This document shows, piece after piece, positions 18,372 through 27,804 of a stretch of DNA of 55,700 nt. Origin of the DNA: Candidatus Omnitrophota bacterium (lineage in GTDB: Bacteria; Omnitrophota; Gorgyraeia; Tantalellales; Tantalellaceae); contig JADHWG010000006.1 in the NCBI GenBank assembly GCA_016783605.1, positions 1 through 55,700 on the forward strand, written 5' to 3'. Position numbers and translations under genes: made by a program. The notes beneath the pieces were generated by a model. The model was not told the origin of the DNA. It made no database searches and was given only the letters and a program-made list of their open reading frames with translations. How positions within the stretch are numbered: the first letter of the stretch is position 1; every line of letters begins with the position of its first letter.

Positions 18372-19313
18372 TTATGATCCGGATTTCAGAAACCAATCTA
18401 CCGTTTTTTTCAATCCCGCGTTAAACGTCACACCGGTTTCAATTTTTAAAACTTCCTTAAGTTCTTTAACGTTCGCGATCGATCTTTTAATGTCTCCGGC
18501 TCGATCGGGTCCGTAAACTGAGTCAATATTTTTATTAAGAATTTTCTTTATTCCCTCGGCCACGTCTTGAACCGAATGATTCTCTCCACGAGCGACATTA
18601 ATAACTTTGCCGACCGCGCTTCGGGCGGTACACGCGGCGATATTCGCATCTGTCACGTTCGAAACGAACGTAAAGTCGCGAGATTGCGCGCCGTCGCCAT
18701 TAATAATACACGGTTGATCTTTCATCAGATTGCGAATAAAGATCGGGATCACCGCCGAATATTTTGATCTCGGATTTTGCCTGGGTCCGAAAACATTAAA
18801 ATATCTCAAAACTACCGTTTCAAGCCCCATAGTTTCATTAAACACACGGCAATAACACTCCCCTGTAAGTTTACTCACCGCGTAAGGCGATATCGGACCG
18901 GGCTTGAACGATTCATCCTGAGGGAATTCTTTACAATTCCCGTAAACGGAACTGCTCGAGGCGTAAATGAACCGTTTAACCCCGGCGTCTCGCGCGTTTA
19001 TGAGCATATTTAACGTGCCGTTCACGTTAACGTCATTGGTCTCCATAGGCGCTTCCAAACTCCGCGCCACACTTCCCAAAGCCGCCTGATGAATAACGAA
19101 ATCGATGTCTTTTACCGCGCGTTTTACGTCTTCGGTGTTTCGGATATCACCATGAATAAAATCAACATTATTCTTGAACTCGGATATGTTTTCTTCCGAA
19201 CCCGTGCTTAAATTGTCAAGTATGCGAACATACTCGCCCCGCGCGAGAAGTTCTTCGGCAATATTCGATCCGATAAATCCGGCCCCGCCGGTAATTAAGT
19301 ACCTATAAGCCAT
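18372..19313 (-). CDS. UDP-N-acetylhexosamine 4-epimerase-like SDR
   Basis: A 313-residue extended SDR. ITGGAGFIGSNIAEEL (~7-22) binds NAD, SSSSVYGNCKEFPQDE (~118-133) and YAVSK (~143-147) form the catalytic part, and YFNVFGPRQNP (~170) follows. The pattern is closest to WbpP/TviC/Gne enzymes, which interconvert UDP-GlcNAc(A) and UDP-GalNAc(A). The gene beside it encodes a UDP-HexNAc 6-dehydrogenase, so together they could make UDP-GalNAcA as in Vi-antigen and O-antigen clusters. UDP-Glc/Gal epimerase activity cannot be excluded. 22 bases separate its stop from the uxs ATG. Confidence 0.85.
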   Translation of the reverse strand: MAYRYLITGGAGFIGSNIAEELLARGEYVRILDNLSTGSEENISEFKNNVDFIHGDIRNTEDVKRAVKDIDFVIHQAALGSVARSLEAPMETNDVNVNGTLNMLINARDAGVKRFIYASSSSVYGNCKEFPQDESFKPGPISPYAVSKLTGECYCRVFNETMGLETVVLRYFNVFGPRQNPRSKYSAVIPIFIRNLMKDQPCIINGDGAQSRDFTFVSNVTDANIAACTARSAVGKVINVARGENHSVQDVAEGIKKILNKNIDSVYGPDRAGDIKRSIANVKELKEVLKIETGVTFNAGLKKTVDWFLKSGS

Positions 19314-19335
19314 TTATTGTTCCTTAATAAATTGT

Positions 19336-19444
19336 TGTAGGGGCACATTGCATGTGCCCGTTAGGGTACCTGCCTGTCTCTTGAAGGGTGACGGAAGGTT
19401 CAGGCAACGGGTACAGGCAACGGGCACATGCAATGTGCCCCTAC
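19336..19444. repeat. REPIN-like pair of GCACAT/ATGTGC hairpins
   Basis: GTAGGGGCACATTGCATGTG (from 19337) and its partner GGGCACATGCAATGTGCCCC-TAC (19421-19444) are inverted around a ~60-base spacer. The spacer itself has repeated GGTACC/CAGGCAACGGG words. The TAG of the right arm (19441-19443) is the stop codon of the dehydrogenase gene. Confidence 0.75.
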
Positions 19445-20769
19445 AATTTTACTACGTGTTTGCTTTCTATTTTATTTCTTTTCATCACGTCACGCGTATC
19501 GAATATTAAATCGCTTTCACGTGAGATCATCTTATAGTCAACGTCCGTATGATCTGTTATTATCAATACCAGATCCTGTTTTTTAAGCATGGTTTTTGTA
19601 AGGCGCGTCGCTTTTTCTTTAATGCCGGCTGTATCGAGATACGGTATATACGGATCATAATATCTTAACTCGACTTTCTTCTTTTTAAGGGCCTCAATAA
19701 CCTCAAGAGCCGGAGACTCTCTAAGATCATTCACATCTTTTTTGTATGTCACCCCGAGCACAAAGATCTTGGATCCTTTCAGTTTTTTTCCGCGGGCCTT
19801 AAGCAGCTCCCCTGCTCTTTCGACAATATGAGCCGGGACATCGCGGTTAACTTTCGCGGCAAGATCGATCATCTTGGTCTCAAACCCGACTTTACGCGCT
19901 TTCCATGACAAATACATCGGATCGGCTGGTATACAATGTCCTCCGATGCCGGGTCCCGGATAAAACGGCATAAATCCGAAGGGTTTCGTTTTCGCGGCTT
20001 CAATAACTTCCCATACATCTATTCCCAGTTTATGACAAAGCCTCGCGAATTCGTTAACAAGACCGATATTTACGATACGAAACGTGTTTTCCAACAGTTT
20101 CGTCACTTCCGCGGCTTCGGGACTCTCCACTCCAACCACTTTTTTAATCACGTTCGAATAAACCAGCTTTCCGAGCTCTGTACCGCGTTTTGAAAAGGCT
20201 CCGATAACCTTCGGAATATTCGTAAAATCATATTTCAAATTTCCCGGATCAATTCTTTCCGGAGAAAACGCGAGATAAAAATCTTTATCCTGTTTAAGTC
20301 CGCTTTTCTCAAGAGACGGAAGTATCACCTCTCTCGTCGTACCCGGATATGTGGTGCTTTCCAGTATGATGATCTGACCACCGCGGAGATTGCGCCTTAA
20401 AGTTCTAGATGCCGCCAAAATGAAAGAGATATCAGGTTCTTTCACCTTTCTTAAAGGTGTTGGAACGCATATTATTATCACGTCACTGGAGGATAACACT
20501 TTTTCATTTTTTGTTACGTGAAACTTTCCGGTTTTTTTTATTTTTGCCACTTCACGGGAGGGAATATCATTGATGTAGGAAACTCCGCGGCTTAATTTTT
20601 TAACTCGCCGCGCGTCGAGATCAAATCCGTTTACCGTAAACCCTTTTTTAACGAATTCGAGCGCGATGGGAAGCCCCACATAGCCTAATCCAACAACCGT
20701 AATAACCGCTTCTTTACTTTTTATTTTTTTCTTAAGTTCAAGATAAACGCTTGTTTTTTTTTCTTTCAT
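19441..20769 (-). CDS. UDP-N-acetyl-D-glucosamine 6-dehydrogenase-like protein
   Basis: A 442-residue nucleotide-sugar dehydrogenase of the WbpA/TviB/WbpO group. VVGLGYVGLPIALEF (~25-39) binds NAD, AFSPERIDPGN (~168) is typical of HexNAc-specific members, and GPGIGGHCIPADP (~268-280) carries the catalytic Cys. The product would be a UDP-HexNAc uronate. Its TAG stop lies inside the repeat arm GTAGGGGCAC. The gene begins at the base next to the stop of ugd (20770), so the two dehydrogenases are one transcriptional unit with distinct substrates. Confidence 0.9.
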   Translation of the reverse strand: MKEKKTSVYLELKKKIKSKEAVITVVGLGYVGLPIALEFVKKGFTVNGFDLDARRVKKLSRGVSYINDIPSREVAKIKKTGKFHVTKNEKVLSSSDVIIICVPTPLRKVKEPDISFILAASRTLRRNLRGGQIIILESTTYPGTTREVILPSLEKSGLKQDKDFYLAFSPERIDPGNLKYDFTNIPKVIGAFSKRGTELGKLVYSNVIKKVVGVESPEAAEVTKLLENTFRIVNIGLVNEFARLCHKLGIDVWEVIEAAKTKPFGFMPFYPGPGIGGHCIPADPMYLSWKARKVGFETKMIDLAAKVNRDVPAHIVERAGELLKARGKKLKGSKIFVLGVTYKKDVNDLRESPALEVIEALKKKKVELRYYDPYIPYLDTAGIKEKATRLTKTMLKKQDLVLIITDHTDVDYKMISRESDLIFDTRDVMKRNKIESKHVVKL

Positions 20770-22065
20770 TTATTTTCTCCCCATTCCGGAGTATTTAAAG
20801 CCCAATTGGCGGAGTTTTTCCGGATCATAAATATTCCGGCCGTCAAGAACCGCCGGATGCCTCATAACTCGCAAAACCCTCTGCCAATCTATTTCTTTAA
20901 ACTCGTTCCATTCCGTCATAAGTATCACGCAATCGGCGGAATCCGCCGCGTCATAAATATCAACACAATAAGTTACGTCTTCGGCGAGCTCTTTTTTCGC
21001 CTTTTCCATGGCTTTGGGATCAAAAACCTTTACCTTGGCACCTTCTTTCACCAATCGCCTGATAATATCGATCGCCGGGGCGGATCTTATGTCATCGGTA
21101 TCGGGCTTGAACGCCAAACCCCAAACGGCCACAACTTTCTCCGGAAGATTCCATAAAAGATCTTTAATCTTGTTAACGATCCGATCCTTCTGTCGGCTAT
21201 TTATCTTCTCAACTTCTTTCAAAAGATCGAAAGAATATCCCAATTTTTCCGAGATATGAATAAACGCTTTCAGATCTTTTGGAAAACATGACCCCCCGAA
21301 CCCGGCTCCGGCCCTCAAAAAATGTTTATTTATGCGCGAGTCCAGACCAATGCCTTCGGCAACGGAATTAATATCAGCACCGGTTTTTTCACACAGATTA
21401 CTCACGGCATTAATAAATGAAATTTTTGTCGCCAGAAATGAATTTGAAGCGTGTTTAATGATCTCAGCACCGTTAATATCGGTTACGACTATCTTTGTTT
21501 CAATGGGACTGTAAAGTTCTTTTAATAATTCCTCCGCTTTTTTTGAACCGACCCCTATCACTATCCTGTCGGGATTCATAAAGTCTTCTACCGCGGAACC
21601 CTCTCTCAAAAATTCCGGATTGGACGCCACATCGAATTCACATCCGTTTTTCTTGAACGTGTTTATCGTTTTTATGATCCAGTCGCTTGTTTCAACCGGC
21701 ACCGTGCTCTTTTCGACAACAAGTTTATATGAATCCATATGTTCGGCAATAACACGCGAAACCTTCTCAACATGACTCAGATCCGCGCTTCCGTCATCTC
21801 TTGAGGGCGTTCCGACACATATAAATATGACTTCGGAATCCTTGATACCTGTTTCAATGTCTGAGGTAAACGCCAGCCGTCCGTCTTGGCGATTTTTTTC
21901 TACAAGTTCCGCAAGAGCCGGTTCGTATATGGGCATCTCCCCGTCTTTGAGCTGAGCAATTTTACGCGTATCATTATCCACGCACATTACCTCGTTACCC
22001 AGCTCGGCAAAACACGTACCAGTCACCAATCCTACATATCCTGCTCCGATTATCGTTAAACGCAT
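20770..22065 (-). CDS. ugd: UDP-glucose 6-dehydrogenase
   Basis: A 431-residue enzyme that oxidises UDP-glucose twice to UDP-glucuronate. IIGAGYVGLVTGTCFAELG (~4-22) binds NAD, VEKSTVPVETSD (~118) and NPEFLREGSAVEDF (~152-165) shape the sugar site, and GAGFGGSCFPKDLKAF (~253-268) holds the catalytic Cys. Length and motifs match TuaD/Ugd. It is the first gene of the sugar-nucleotide run and supplies UDP-GlcA to the uxs enzyme. The upstream 22066-22474 gap is filled with repeats, so the promoter must lie within it. Confidence 0.94.
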   Translation of the reverse strand: MRLTIIGAGYVGLVTGTCFAELGNEVMCVDNDTRKIAQLKDGEMPIYEPALAELVEKNRQDGRLAFTSDIETGIKDSEVIFICVGTPSRDDGSADLSHVEKVSRVIAEHMDSYKLVVEKSTVPVETSDWIIKTINTFKKNGCEFDVASNPEFLREGSAVEDFMNPDRIVIGVGSKKAEELLKELYSPIETKIVVTDINGAEIIKHASNSFLATKISFINAVSNLCEKTGADINSVAEGIGLDSRINKHFLRAGAGFGGSCFPKDLKAFIHISEKLGYSFDLLKEVEKINSRQKDRIVNKIKDLLWNLPEKVVAVWGLAFKPDTDDIRSAPAIDIIRRLVKEGAKVKVFDPKAMEKAKKELAEDVTYCVDIYDAADSADCVILMTEWNEFKEIDWQRVLRVMRHPAVLDGRNIYDPEKLRQLGFKYSGMGRK

Positions 22066-22169
22066 AGTATACTAAACTCCTCTTTAATTCAAAATTTCTC
22101 CGCGGGACCGCATATTCCAACCCTCACAAACTAAAAAAATCGGCAAATCGCCTGTCAAAAGGAATATAA

Positions 22170-22322
22170 TTATATGAGGGGTCGGGGAGTTTTTCTCCGA
22201 ACCCTCATCCTGAGCAAAGCGAAGGATCTCTGGTTAATTTTTCAAAAGGGTCTAATAGAGATCCTTCAGCCCTTTGGGCTTCAGGATGAGGAGTCGGAAA
22301 ACTCCCCGACCCCTCAATTATA
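22170..22322. repeat. GAGGGGTCGGGGAG element, copy 1
   Basis: The arms TGAGGGGTCGGGGAGTTTTT and its reverse complement (about 22300-22320) enclose CATCCTGAGCAAAGCGAAGG and, inverted, GATCCTTCAGCCC-TTTGGGCTTCAGGATG. Copies lie at 48571-48690 (opposite orientation, right arm lost) and 55568-55700 (cut by the window end). It has MITE-like size with no coding potential. Confidence 0.8.
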
Positions 22323-22365
22323 TCATATCGCCATATCTCCCCGCAAGGCATACCGCAAACAAAAT

Positions 22366-22396
22366 CGTAGGGGCGGGTTTGAAACCCGCCCCTACG
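22366..22396. repeat. REP-like hairpin with GCGGGTTT inner palindrome
   Basis: CGTAGGGGCGGGTTT-GAAACCCGCCCC-TACG is a perfect 31-base palindrome. It has the same outer arm CGTAGGGGC as the dnaJ, miaA and UDG-flanking repeats but a different inner stem. Confidence 0.8.
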
Positions 22397-22474
22397 ACCC
22401 AATTCCACCTTAATTCAACCTCGTAGGTTGGTAATAACCTACGAGGTTGGCGGTTTTTATGCACGATGCGCGTA

Positions 22475-24742
22475 TTATAGCCCTTTCTGCCCCGGACGCA
22501 TCTGACCGGGTTTACGCCTGCTGAACGAACGATCCAGACCGATCGGCAGATCCGGAAAGGCTTTTACCTTAAAGGCGAACCATAACGTATACTGGTCTTT
22601 AAAAAATCGGCTGCCTTGCACGTCATAACTTACTTCAAGTTCACAACAATGAAGATCTCTTGTAATGGTTAACTGCTGTTCTTCTATCAAACGAGTCTGA
22701 ACGTCAAATCTTTCGTATATTCCGATCTTCCATTTGGGGTTCGGAATTATATGCACATCAAACGTAAAAGCGTTTCTTGGGTTAGGCTGCATTTTTTCGT
22801 ATCTATATCCCATCGCCATATGAAACGCGTCTACCGGCTCGGCGGAAAATTCGATCATACCCTTATCGACCGCCAGATTCTTGCGATCAATTACCATGTT
22901 GGCGTCAAAAAACAGCCACTCATACGGATCAACTTCCAGATCGAAGGTGAAATCACTAAATCTGCCGTGTTTCCGATACGGTCCTTTTTTAGCCGCTTCC
23001 AACTTACCTTTTTGCAAATGATAAGTGTATTCGGAACTGATCATAAGTCTCACAAGATCCACCGAAGTTAAAGCCCCACTGACGGGTCTTTTGGTTTGTA
23101 TCTTGTTTTCAATGGAAAACGTGATATTATCTTTTCTCGCCATCGAATCAACACCATCCAACTGCATCAATTCACTCGAATAAATATTGGGCTGTTCGAT
23201 ATGATCATAACTTATGCTCGGAGCCACAATATGCCTGAGTTTATTAATGTTGAGTCCCAAAAAATTCGTATTGACATCAAATATCCTGTACACCCTCGTC
23301 GACGCGTTAACTCCGCCGCCAACCGCATTCCGACAAGTGAGCTCCTGGCTCCGTTTCGTGCGGCTGTACATCGTTTCTTGGAACCACCCGTAAGGCGTCA
23401 CTTCAAACAATTTTAAGTTTATCGGCCAAGAAAGTTCATGTTTCGAATCAAATCTGTTCACGATTTCACACGCGCTCGATTTATTCGCGTATTGTTTATC
23501 GAACATGACCATTGAAGACTTGGAACTGTAATAGAGAGGAAGCGATCCCATTTTTTGCTGAGGTATGTCAAATTTTATCTCAGGGATGCGTTGAGTTACG
23601 GTTTCAAACTTATGAAATCTGCAATTAGCGTTAAGTTCAAACAAATAGTTTTCCTGCGCGCTTGTAAGAGAAACGTAGTTTTGTGGAATAAGTGAAGTTT
23701 CGGTATATTCGTTGTAAAAATAGTCCTCTAAGAAAAACGAGTCACTATATTTATTGAATTCCATCATCCCGACCACAGACGGCTCAAATTCAACGCGGTG
23801 TTTCCATTGAAACATTTTTCTTTCGACATATTTAACCTTTTTGCCTTCTTCTCTCTTTTCTCTATCCGGCCATTCGTCCCGAAACGGAGTCGGATCATAT
23901 GTCCACTTGCCGTTTTGCTGAACAAAATACATACGAAAAAAACCTTCACCCCAACCTTCCGCTTTCAGGTCTTTCATCCTATAGTAAAAATTAGCACCTT
24001 CGGCGAAACCTTTCTTGCTTCTATAATCAACAGAAATATCTGCCCGGCTTTCACCGATTATGTATTTTCTCCATGACGAAAGCACAAAATTACCCCAATC
24101 GGTACTTTGCCCCGGCATGAACTGAACTTTTGAACGACTTTGTATGATCGGATGATAATAGTAGGGGAAAAAGAGGACAGGAACGTCATCTACATAAAAA
24201 ACAACGTTCGTGGCAATGATCTTATCGTCCGGAAACACTTGTACCTTTTTCGCTTTTATCCGGTAATGCGGCACGTCAAGATCGCATGTGGTAATGTATC
24301 CGTTATGAAAAACATATTCGTTATCGCCGCTTCTGGTGGTTTTTTCAGCTTCACCGAACCACGGATACGCGTTGATCTCGCCGCTAATAACTTGACCTCT
24401 TTTCTTGGCAAAATCATATCTCACGCGTTCACCCGAAAGAGTTCCCTCAGGTTCGACAATTCTGACTTTACCGGTACAAAAGGCTTTTCGAGTGATCGTG
24501 TTAACTTCTATTTTGTCGCAAGTAGCTTTTACGTCGCCGTATGTAACCACAACATTCCCGCTGGCTACGATCCTGCCGCTTTTTTCAAAATACTCAACTT
24601 TGTCTCCATCGACGATTATACGCTCTCCGCTCTTCATCACTTTGGAAAGACCATCTTCATCCGCGAAAGAAACGGCAGAACAGGAGGAAAAAGCGATACA
24701 CAAAACGCACAAAACCACTGATAAAAATTTGTTAATTTTCAA
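22475..24742 (-). CDS. lptD: LPS-assembly outer-membrane protein LptD
   Basis: A 755-residue protein that inserts lipopolysaccharide into the outer leaflet of the outer membrane. A Sec signal at residues 1-28 (hydrophobic FLSVVLCVLCIAFSSC, then SFADED) precedes an OstA/LptA-like beta-jellyroll (~38-190: VEYFEKSGRIVASGNVVVTYG, IEVNTITRKAFCTGKVRI). The remaining ~550 residues are alternating aromatic beta strands of the barrel, ending in ADLP-type segments and a C-terminal tail. Its length is close to E. coli LptD. The Cys pairs are fewer than in E. coli. It shows the cell has a true LPS-bearing outer membrane, in line with the heptosyltransferases nearby. Confidence 0.9.
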   Translation of the reverse strand: MKINKFLSVVLCVLCIAFSSCSAVSFADEDGLSKVMKSGERIIVDGDKVEYFEKSGRIVASGNVVVTYGDVKATCDKIEVNTITRKAFCTGKVRIVEPEGTLSGERVRYDFAKKRGQVISGEINAYPWFGEAEKTTRSGDNEYVFHNGYITTCDLDVPHYRIKAKKVQVFPDDKIIATNVVFYVDDVPVLFFPYYYHPIIQSRSKVQFMPGQSTDWGNFVLSSWRKYIIGESRADISVDYRSKKGFAEGANFYYRMKDLKAEGWGEGFFRMYFVQQNGKWTYDPTPFRDEWPDREKREEGKKVKYVERKMFQWKHRVEFEPSVVGMMEFNKYSDSFFLEDYFYNEYTETSLIPQNYVSLTSAQENYLFELNANCRFHKFETVTQRIPEIKFDIPQQKMGSLPLYYSSKSSMVMFDKQYANKSSACEIVNRFDSKHELSWPINLKLFEVTPYGWFQETMYSRTKRSQELTCRNAVGGGVNASTRVYRIFDVNTNFLGLNINKLRHIVAPSISYDHIEQPNIYSSELMQLDGVDSMARKDNITFSIENKIQTKRPVSGALTSVDLVRLMISSEYTYHLQKGKLEAAKKGPYRKHGRFSDFTFDLEVDPYEWLFFDANMVIDRKNLAVDKGMIEFSAEPVDAFHMAMGYRYEKMQPNPRNAFTFDVHIIPNPKWKIGIYERFDVQTRLIEEQQLTITRDLHCCELEVSYDVQGSRFFKDQYTLWFAFKVKAFPDLPIGLDRSFSRRKPGQMRPGQKGL

Positions 24743-24851
24743 GCGTAACTGCTTTCGTTTTTTTGTGTACGAAAAACGATTCCAAATAAAACCCAGCGTT
24801 ATTATAACATGTTATTAAATGTAGGGGAGAATAATCATTCGCCCTTGATGG

Positions 24852-24950
24852 TATTGATTTTACAAAGGCACTACTCGTAAGGGTAAGGGCACGGCATGCC
24901 GTGCCCTTACGTATATCAAATTAATTCCCAATTCGTCACCTGAATTGTGA
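24852..24950. repeat. Extended REP unit between GGDEF gene and lptD
   Basis: The palindrome GGGCACGGCATGCCGTGCCC (24887-24906) sits in the same flanks as at 9108-9205: TACAAAGGCAC, CGTAAGGGTAAGGGC on one side and ACGTATATCAAATTAATTCC on the other. It fills much of the 242-base gap between the lptD start and the GGDEF stop; no gene is seen. Confidence 0.7.
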
Positions 24951-24984
24951 CGATACGCGCCCTACGAATATCCCCCAACCAACA

Positions 24985-26367
24985 TCACGCCCCGCAAACA
25001 ACATTCCGGCCTTTACGTTTAGCCTTATAAAGCGCCGTATCGGCTTTATCCAAAAGACCTGTCACATCCGTACCGTCTTTGGGATACGTCGCGATACCGA
25101 TACTTATGGTTGTTTTTATTTTTTTCCCATTCGCGTCAATTTCGTTTGAACCTACGGTTTTACGTAAACGTTCGGCAACACTCAACGCGAGGCGCTTCGT
25201 TGTTTCCGGAAGCACCACACAAAATTCCTCGCCTCCGTATCTGGCGACCATATCAACTTCCCTTACCGAGCATTTTAATCGTTCGGATATCTTTCTTAAG
25301 ACCATGTCTCCCGCCAGATGACCGTATGTGTCGTTACAAGCTTTGAAATTGTCCACATCGATCATCGCGACTGAAAATCTCAAATTAAGCCTGCCCGCCC
25401 TTTCAACTTCCTCTTCTAAGCGTGTCATAAGATATCTTCTGAGATACACTTCGGTAAGCCCGTCAATAATTGAAAGTTTCTGGACCTGTTCGTATAATTC
25501 CACTTTTCTCAGCTCCAGCGCGACTTGCGGTATAAGAATGCCGAATCTGCTGAAATTGTTCTTTGACGACCCTTCCGTGGCAAGGATCGCGGAAAGTTTA
25601 TCTCCGACAAAAAGCGGAAATGCCATAAACGTATCCGCGCCAATCTTCATGGAACTGAAAAATTTTTTATTTTCACTTCTTTCGATAAAAAAAGGTTTAA
25701 GATCATTTTTTTCGGCGTATTCTACAATTTTGCCATAATTCAGCACTTTGTCACGATCTTCATAATAATTGTCGCCTTTAATGCTTTTTGATATTCCCCG
25801 CGGCGGGGTTCCGCCGGCAATAGTTATCAGATGCGTCACCTCCGATCTAAAGTTCTCTTCAAGAAAATCGAATAAAACATCAAGAAGGTCTTTAAATTTG
25901 AGCGCGGGAGCAAGTCGTTTCGTTATCTCGTAAAGACGCGAAATTCGGCTCAACTCATTTTCCGCTTTTCTCCCGCGGCGATTTATTCCTTCCAATTCGC
26001 TTACAACGGCGGTATATTTTCGCTGACGATCCGAAATATCAAATCTGTAATACATCGCGAATGACGTATACAATTCCTTAACGACAAAACCGCCTCCCGT
26101 AAGCGCGCCGATCAGAACCATCAAAGCGGTAATATCAATGACGTTCAAAATGCCCATAAAATGAAAAAATACGAAAATCGCAAAATTTATTCCAAATAAC
26201 CATATAATGACCGGCAGTGTCGCGATAAAAGGCGCGGCAATAAATACGATCGGGATCATAAACAAAGCAAGATATTCATCTCCTCTCGGAGATAAATGCC
26301 CCGCCCAACTGGCGATCACCAGCAGAAAATTCAAACCGAAAATAATAACCGGTTTCAACCTGAACAT
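24985..26367 (-). CDS. Membrane diguanylate cyclase (GAF-GGDEF) with I-site
   Basis: A 460-residue protein making c-di-GMP from GTP. The N-terminal ~110 residues contain about four hydrophobic segments (VIIFGLNFLLVIASWAGHL, FMIPIVFIAAPFIATL and others), then a coiled linker (~115-150), a GAF-like sensor (~150-290) and a GGDEF domain (~300-458). The active site is GGEEF in ARYGGEEFCVVLP. REVD lies five residues upstream, an intact RxxD inhibitory site, so product feedback is expected. Its ATG lies inside the 3' end of the next GGDEF gene (13-base overlap), so the two are translationally linked. Confidence 0.92.
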   Translation of the reverse strand: MFRLKPVIIFGLNFLLVIASWAGHLSPRGDEYLALFMIPIVFIAAPFIATLPVIIWLFGINFAIFVFFHFMGILNVIDITALMVLIGALTGGGFVVKELYTSFAMYYRFDISDRQRKYTAVVSELEGINRRGRKAENELSRISRLYEITKRLAPALKFKDLLDVLFDFLEENFRSEVTHLITIAGGTPPRGISKSIKGDNYYEDRDKVLNYGKIVEYAEKNDLKPFFIERSENKKFFSSMKIGADTFMAFPLFVGDKLSAILATEGSSKNNFSRFGILIPQVALELRKVELYEQVQKLSIIDGLTEVYLRRYLMTRLEEEVERAGRLNLRFSVAMIDVDNFKACNDTYGHLAGDMVLRKISERLKCSVREVDMVARYGGEEFCVVLPETTKRLALSVAERLRKTVGSNEIDANGKKIKTTISIGIATYPKDGTDVTGLLDKADTALYKAKRKGRNVVCGA

Positions 26368-27797
26368 ACCCTATTCTTCCCTCCGGCTTTCGCCTTATAC
26401 AACATTTCATCCGCGCGCGCGATGAGTTCTTCCTTTCGGCGTCCATCTCGCGGAAAAAGCGAAACTCCGACCGAAACGGTAACAAAACATTTTTTTCGCC
26501 GTAAAACAATTGGGCTTGATCCTATCCCTTCCCTAATTTCTTCCGCGAAACGCGTGGCATTTTTTTTATCACAATCGAGCGCCAAAAATACAAACTCCTC
26601 GCCGCCGTATCTGGCGACAATGTCTCCGGCCGATGAAATAGACTTTAACTTTCGAGCGATCTTTTTTAGCACCATGTCTCCCGAAATGTGTCCGTATTCA
26701 TCGTTGAACTCTTTAAAATTATCAATATCCAGCATAAAAAGAGCGAATGTGTTCTTGCCATTACCCAGTTCCGCTCTTTTAATTTCTTCTTCAACGCGTT
26801 CGGTAAAATATCGGTGGACATAAAGCCCGGTTAAACTGTCTTTTATTGCCAGCTCTTCTGTTTGACGATAAAGCCTGGTGTTTTCCAAAGCAACCGCCGC
26901 AAGTTCACCTATAATATCGATAAGGCGGAATTCGTGCTGAGTGAACGCGTCCGCGCGAGGAGAATCCACACGGAGCATTCCAAGAATACGCCCCTCGATT
27001 ATGAGGGGCTTTATCATCAGAGACACCGCGTCATCTTTTACTTCGTCAGCACCGAGAGAAAATCTGAAATCTTTTTTTACATCCTTTACCAAAAGACTTT
27101 TCATATTTTCCCTGACCCATTTATTAAAAATTCTCCCTTTTCCCCTAACTTTAAATTCACTTCGCCGCGTTTTCTTTACTTCTCCGGCGAGTTTAAGCCG
27201 CCTTTCACCTTCCTGCACGGTGAAAAATAACACCCTGTTATTTTCACCGAACAAACGAAAAGTCTCTTCTGTTACGATTTTTGTAATGCCTTCGGCGGAA
27301 AGAGAAACACTTAAACTATCCGCGATATTTTTAAGTTTCAGTAGGCTTTCTATCTTATTACCCATAGTCAAAACTTCGCCGGATCTATTTTTCACATGTT
27401 CATGCAATAAATTAACATCTTCTTCGATCTTTTCTTTTGAAACCGTGTATTTCTGTTCGGATATCCCGATCTTTTTCGAAATATAATACCCTATATAACT
27501 ACTGACAAAAAAAGCCAGAATGAGCACGCTGTAATAGTAGGGATCCATGTCGGTCAAGGGATTATACAAAAAGATCATTGTGATGAGAAAGGAGGCTAAT
27601 CCGCCGATAACACCGAATACGCTCCAAAAAAACATAACGAGGAGACTCATCATTATCATGATGCTGATAATGATGAGTTCCAAATGCTGAACGCGGCTTG
27701 CTAAAAATGGAACAAGCTTGTGAAGGCTGTACAAAAGCCCGATAGAAAGGCATCCGACAATAATTCTAAGGAAATTTCGTTTTGTGAAGGGGGTCAT
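26355..27797 (-). CDS. Membrane diguanylate cyclase (GAF-GGDEF) lacking the I-site
   Basis: A 480-residue paralogue of the gene downstream, with the same plan: about four membrane segments in residues 10-115 (IIVGCLSIGLLYSLHKLV, LIIISIMIMMSLLVMFFW, and others), a coiled region, GAF (~165-310) and GGDEF (~320-478). The active site is GGEEF in ARYGGEEFVFLAL. At the I-site position it has SAGD in place of RxxD, so allosteric product inhibition is probably lost. It starts 7 bases after the stop of the MalK-type ATPase gene, which makes a three-gene unit. Confidence 0.92.
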   Translation of the reverse strand: MTPFTKRNFLRIIVGCLSIGLLYSLHKLVPFLASRVQHLELIIISIMIMMSLLVMFFWSVFGVIGGLASFLITMIFLYNPLTDMDPYYYSVLILAFFVSSYIGYYISKKIGISEQKYTVSKEKIEEDVNLLHEHVKNRSGEVLTMGNKIESLLKLKNIADSLSVSLSAEGITKIVTEETFRLFGENNRVLFFTVQEGERRLKLAGEVKKTRRSEFKVRGKGRIFNKWVRENMKSLLVKDVKKDFRFSLGADEVKDDAVSLMIKPLIIEGRILGMLRVDSPRADAFTQHEFRLIDIIGELAAVALENTRLYRQTEELAIKDSLTGLYVHRYFTERVEEEIKRAELGNGKNTFALFMLDIDNFKEFNDEYGHISGDMVLKKIARKLKSISSAGDIVARYGGEEFVFLALDCDKKNATRFAEEIREGIGSSPIVLRRKKCFVTVSVGVSLFPRDGRRKEELIARADEMLYKAKAGGKNRVCSG

Positions 27798-27804
27798 TAA
27801 AAAC

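Larger units (their letters stand above)
22066..22474. other. Gene-free spacer made of three palindromic repeats
   Basis: The 409-base gap between lptD and ugd holds a 150-base inverted repeat (22170-22322), a GGGCGGGTTTGAAACCCGCCC hairpin (22366-22396) and a CAACCTCGTAGGTTG palindrome pair (22416-22449). No gene is credible; the plus-strand frame here is only the repeat being read. The ugd promoter may lie at 22070-22165, but I see no convincing boxes. Confidence 0.75.

Noticed and set aside
22174-22413. Plus-strand frame of 79 codons and the minus frame opposite
   Set aside because: Both are readings of the GAGGGGTCGGGGAG and GGGCGGG palindromes.
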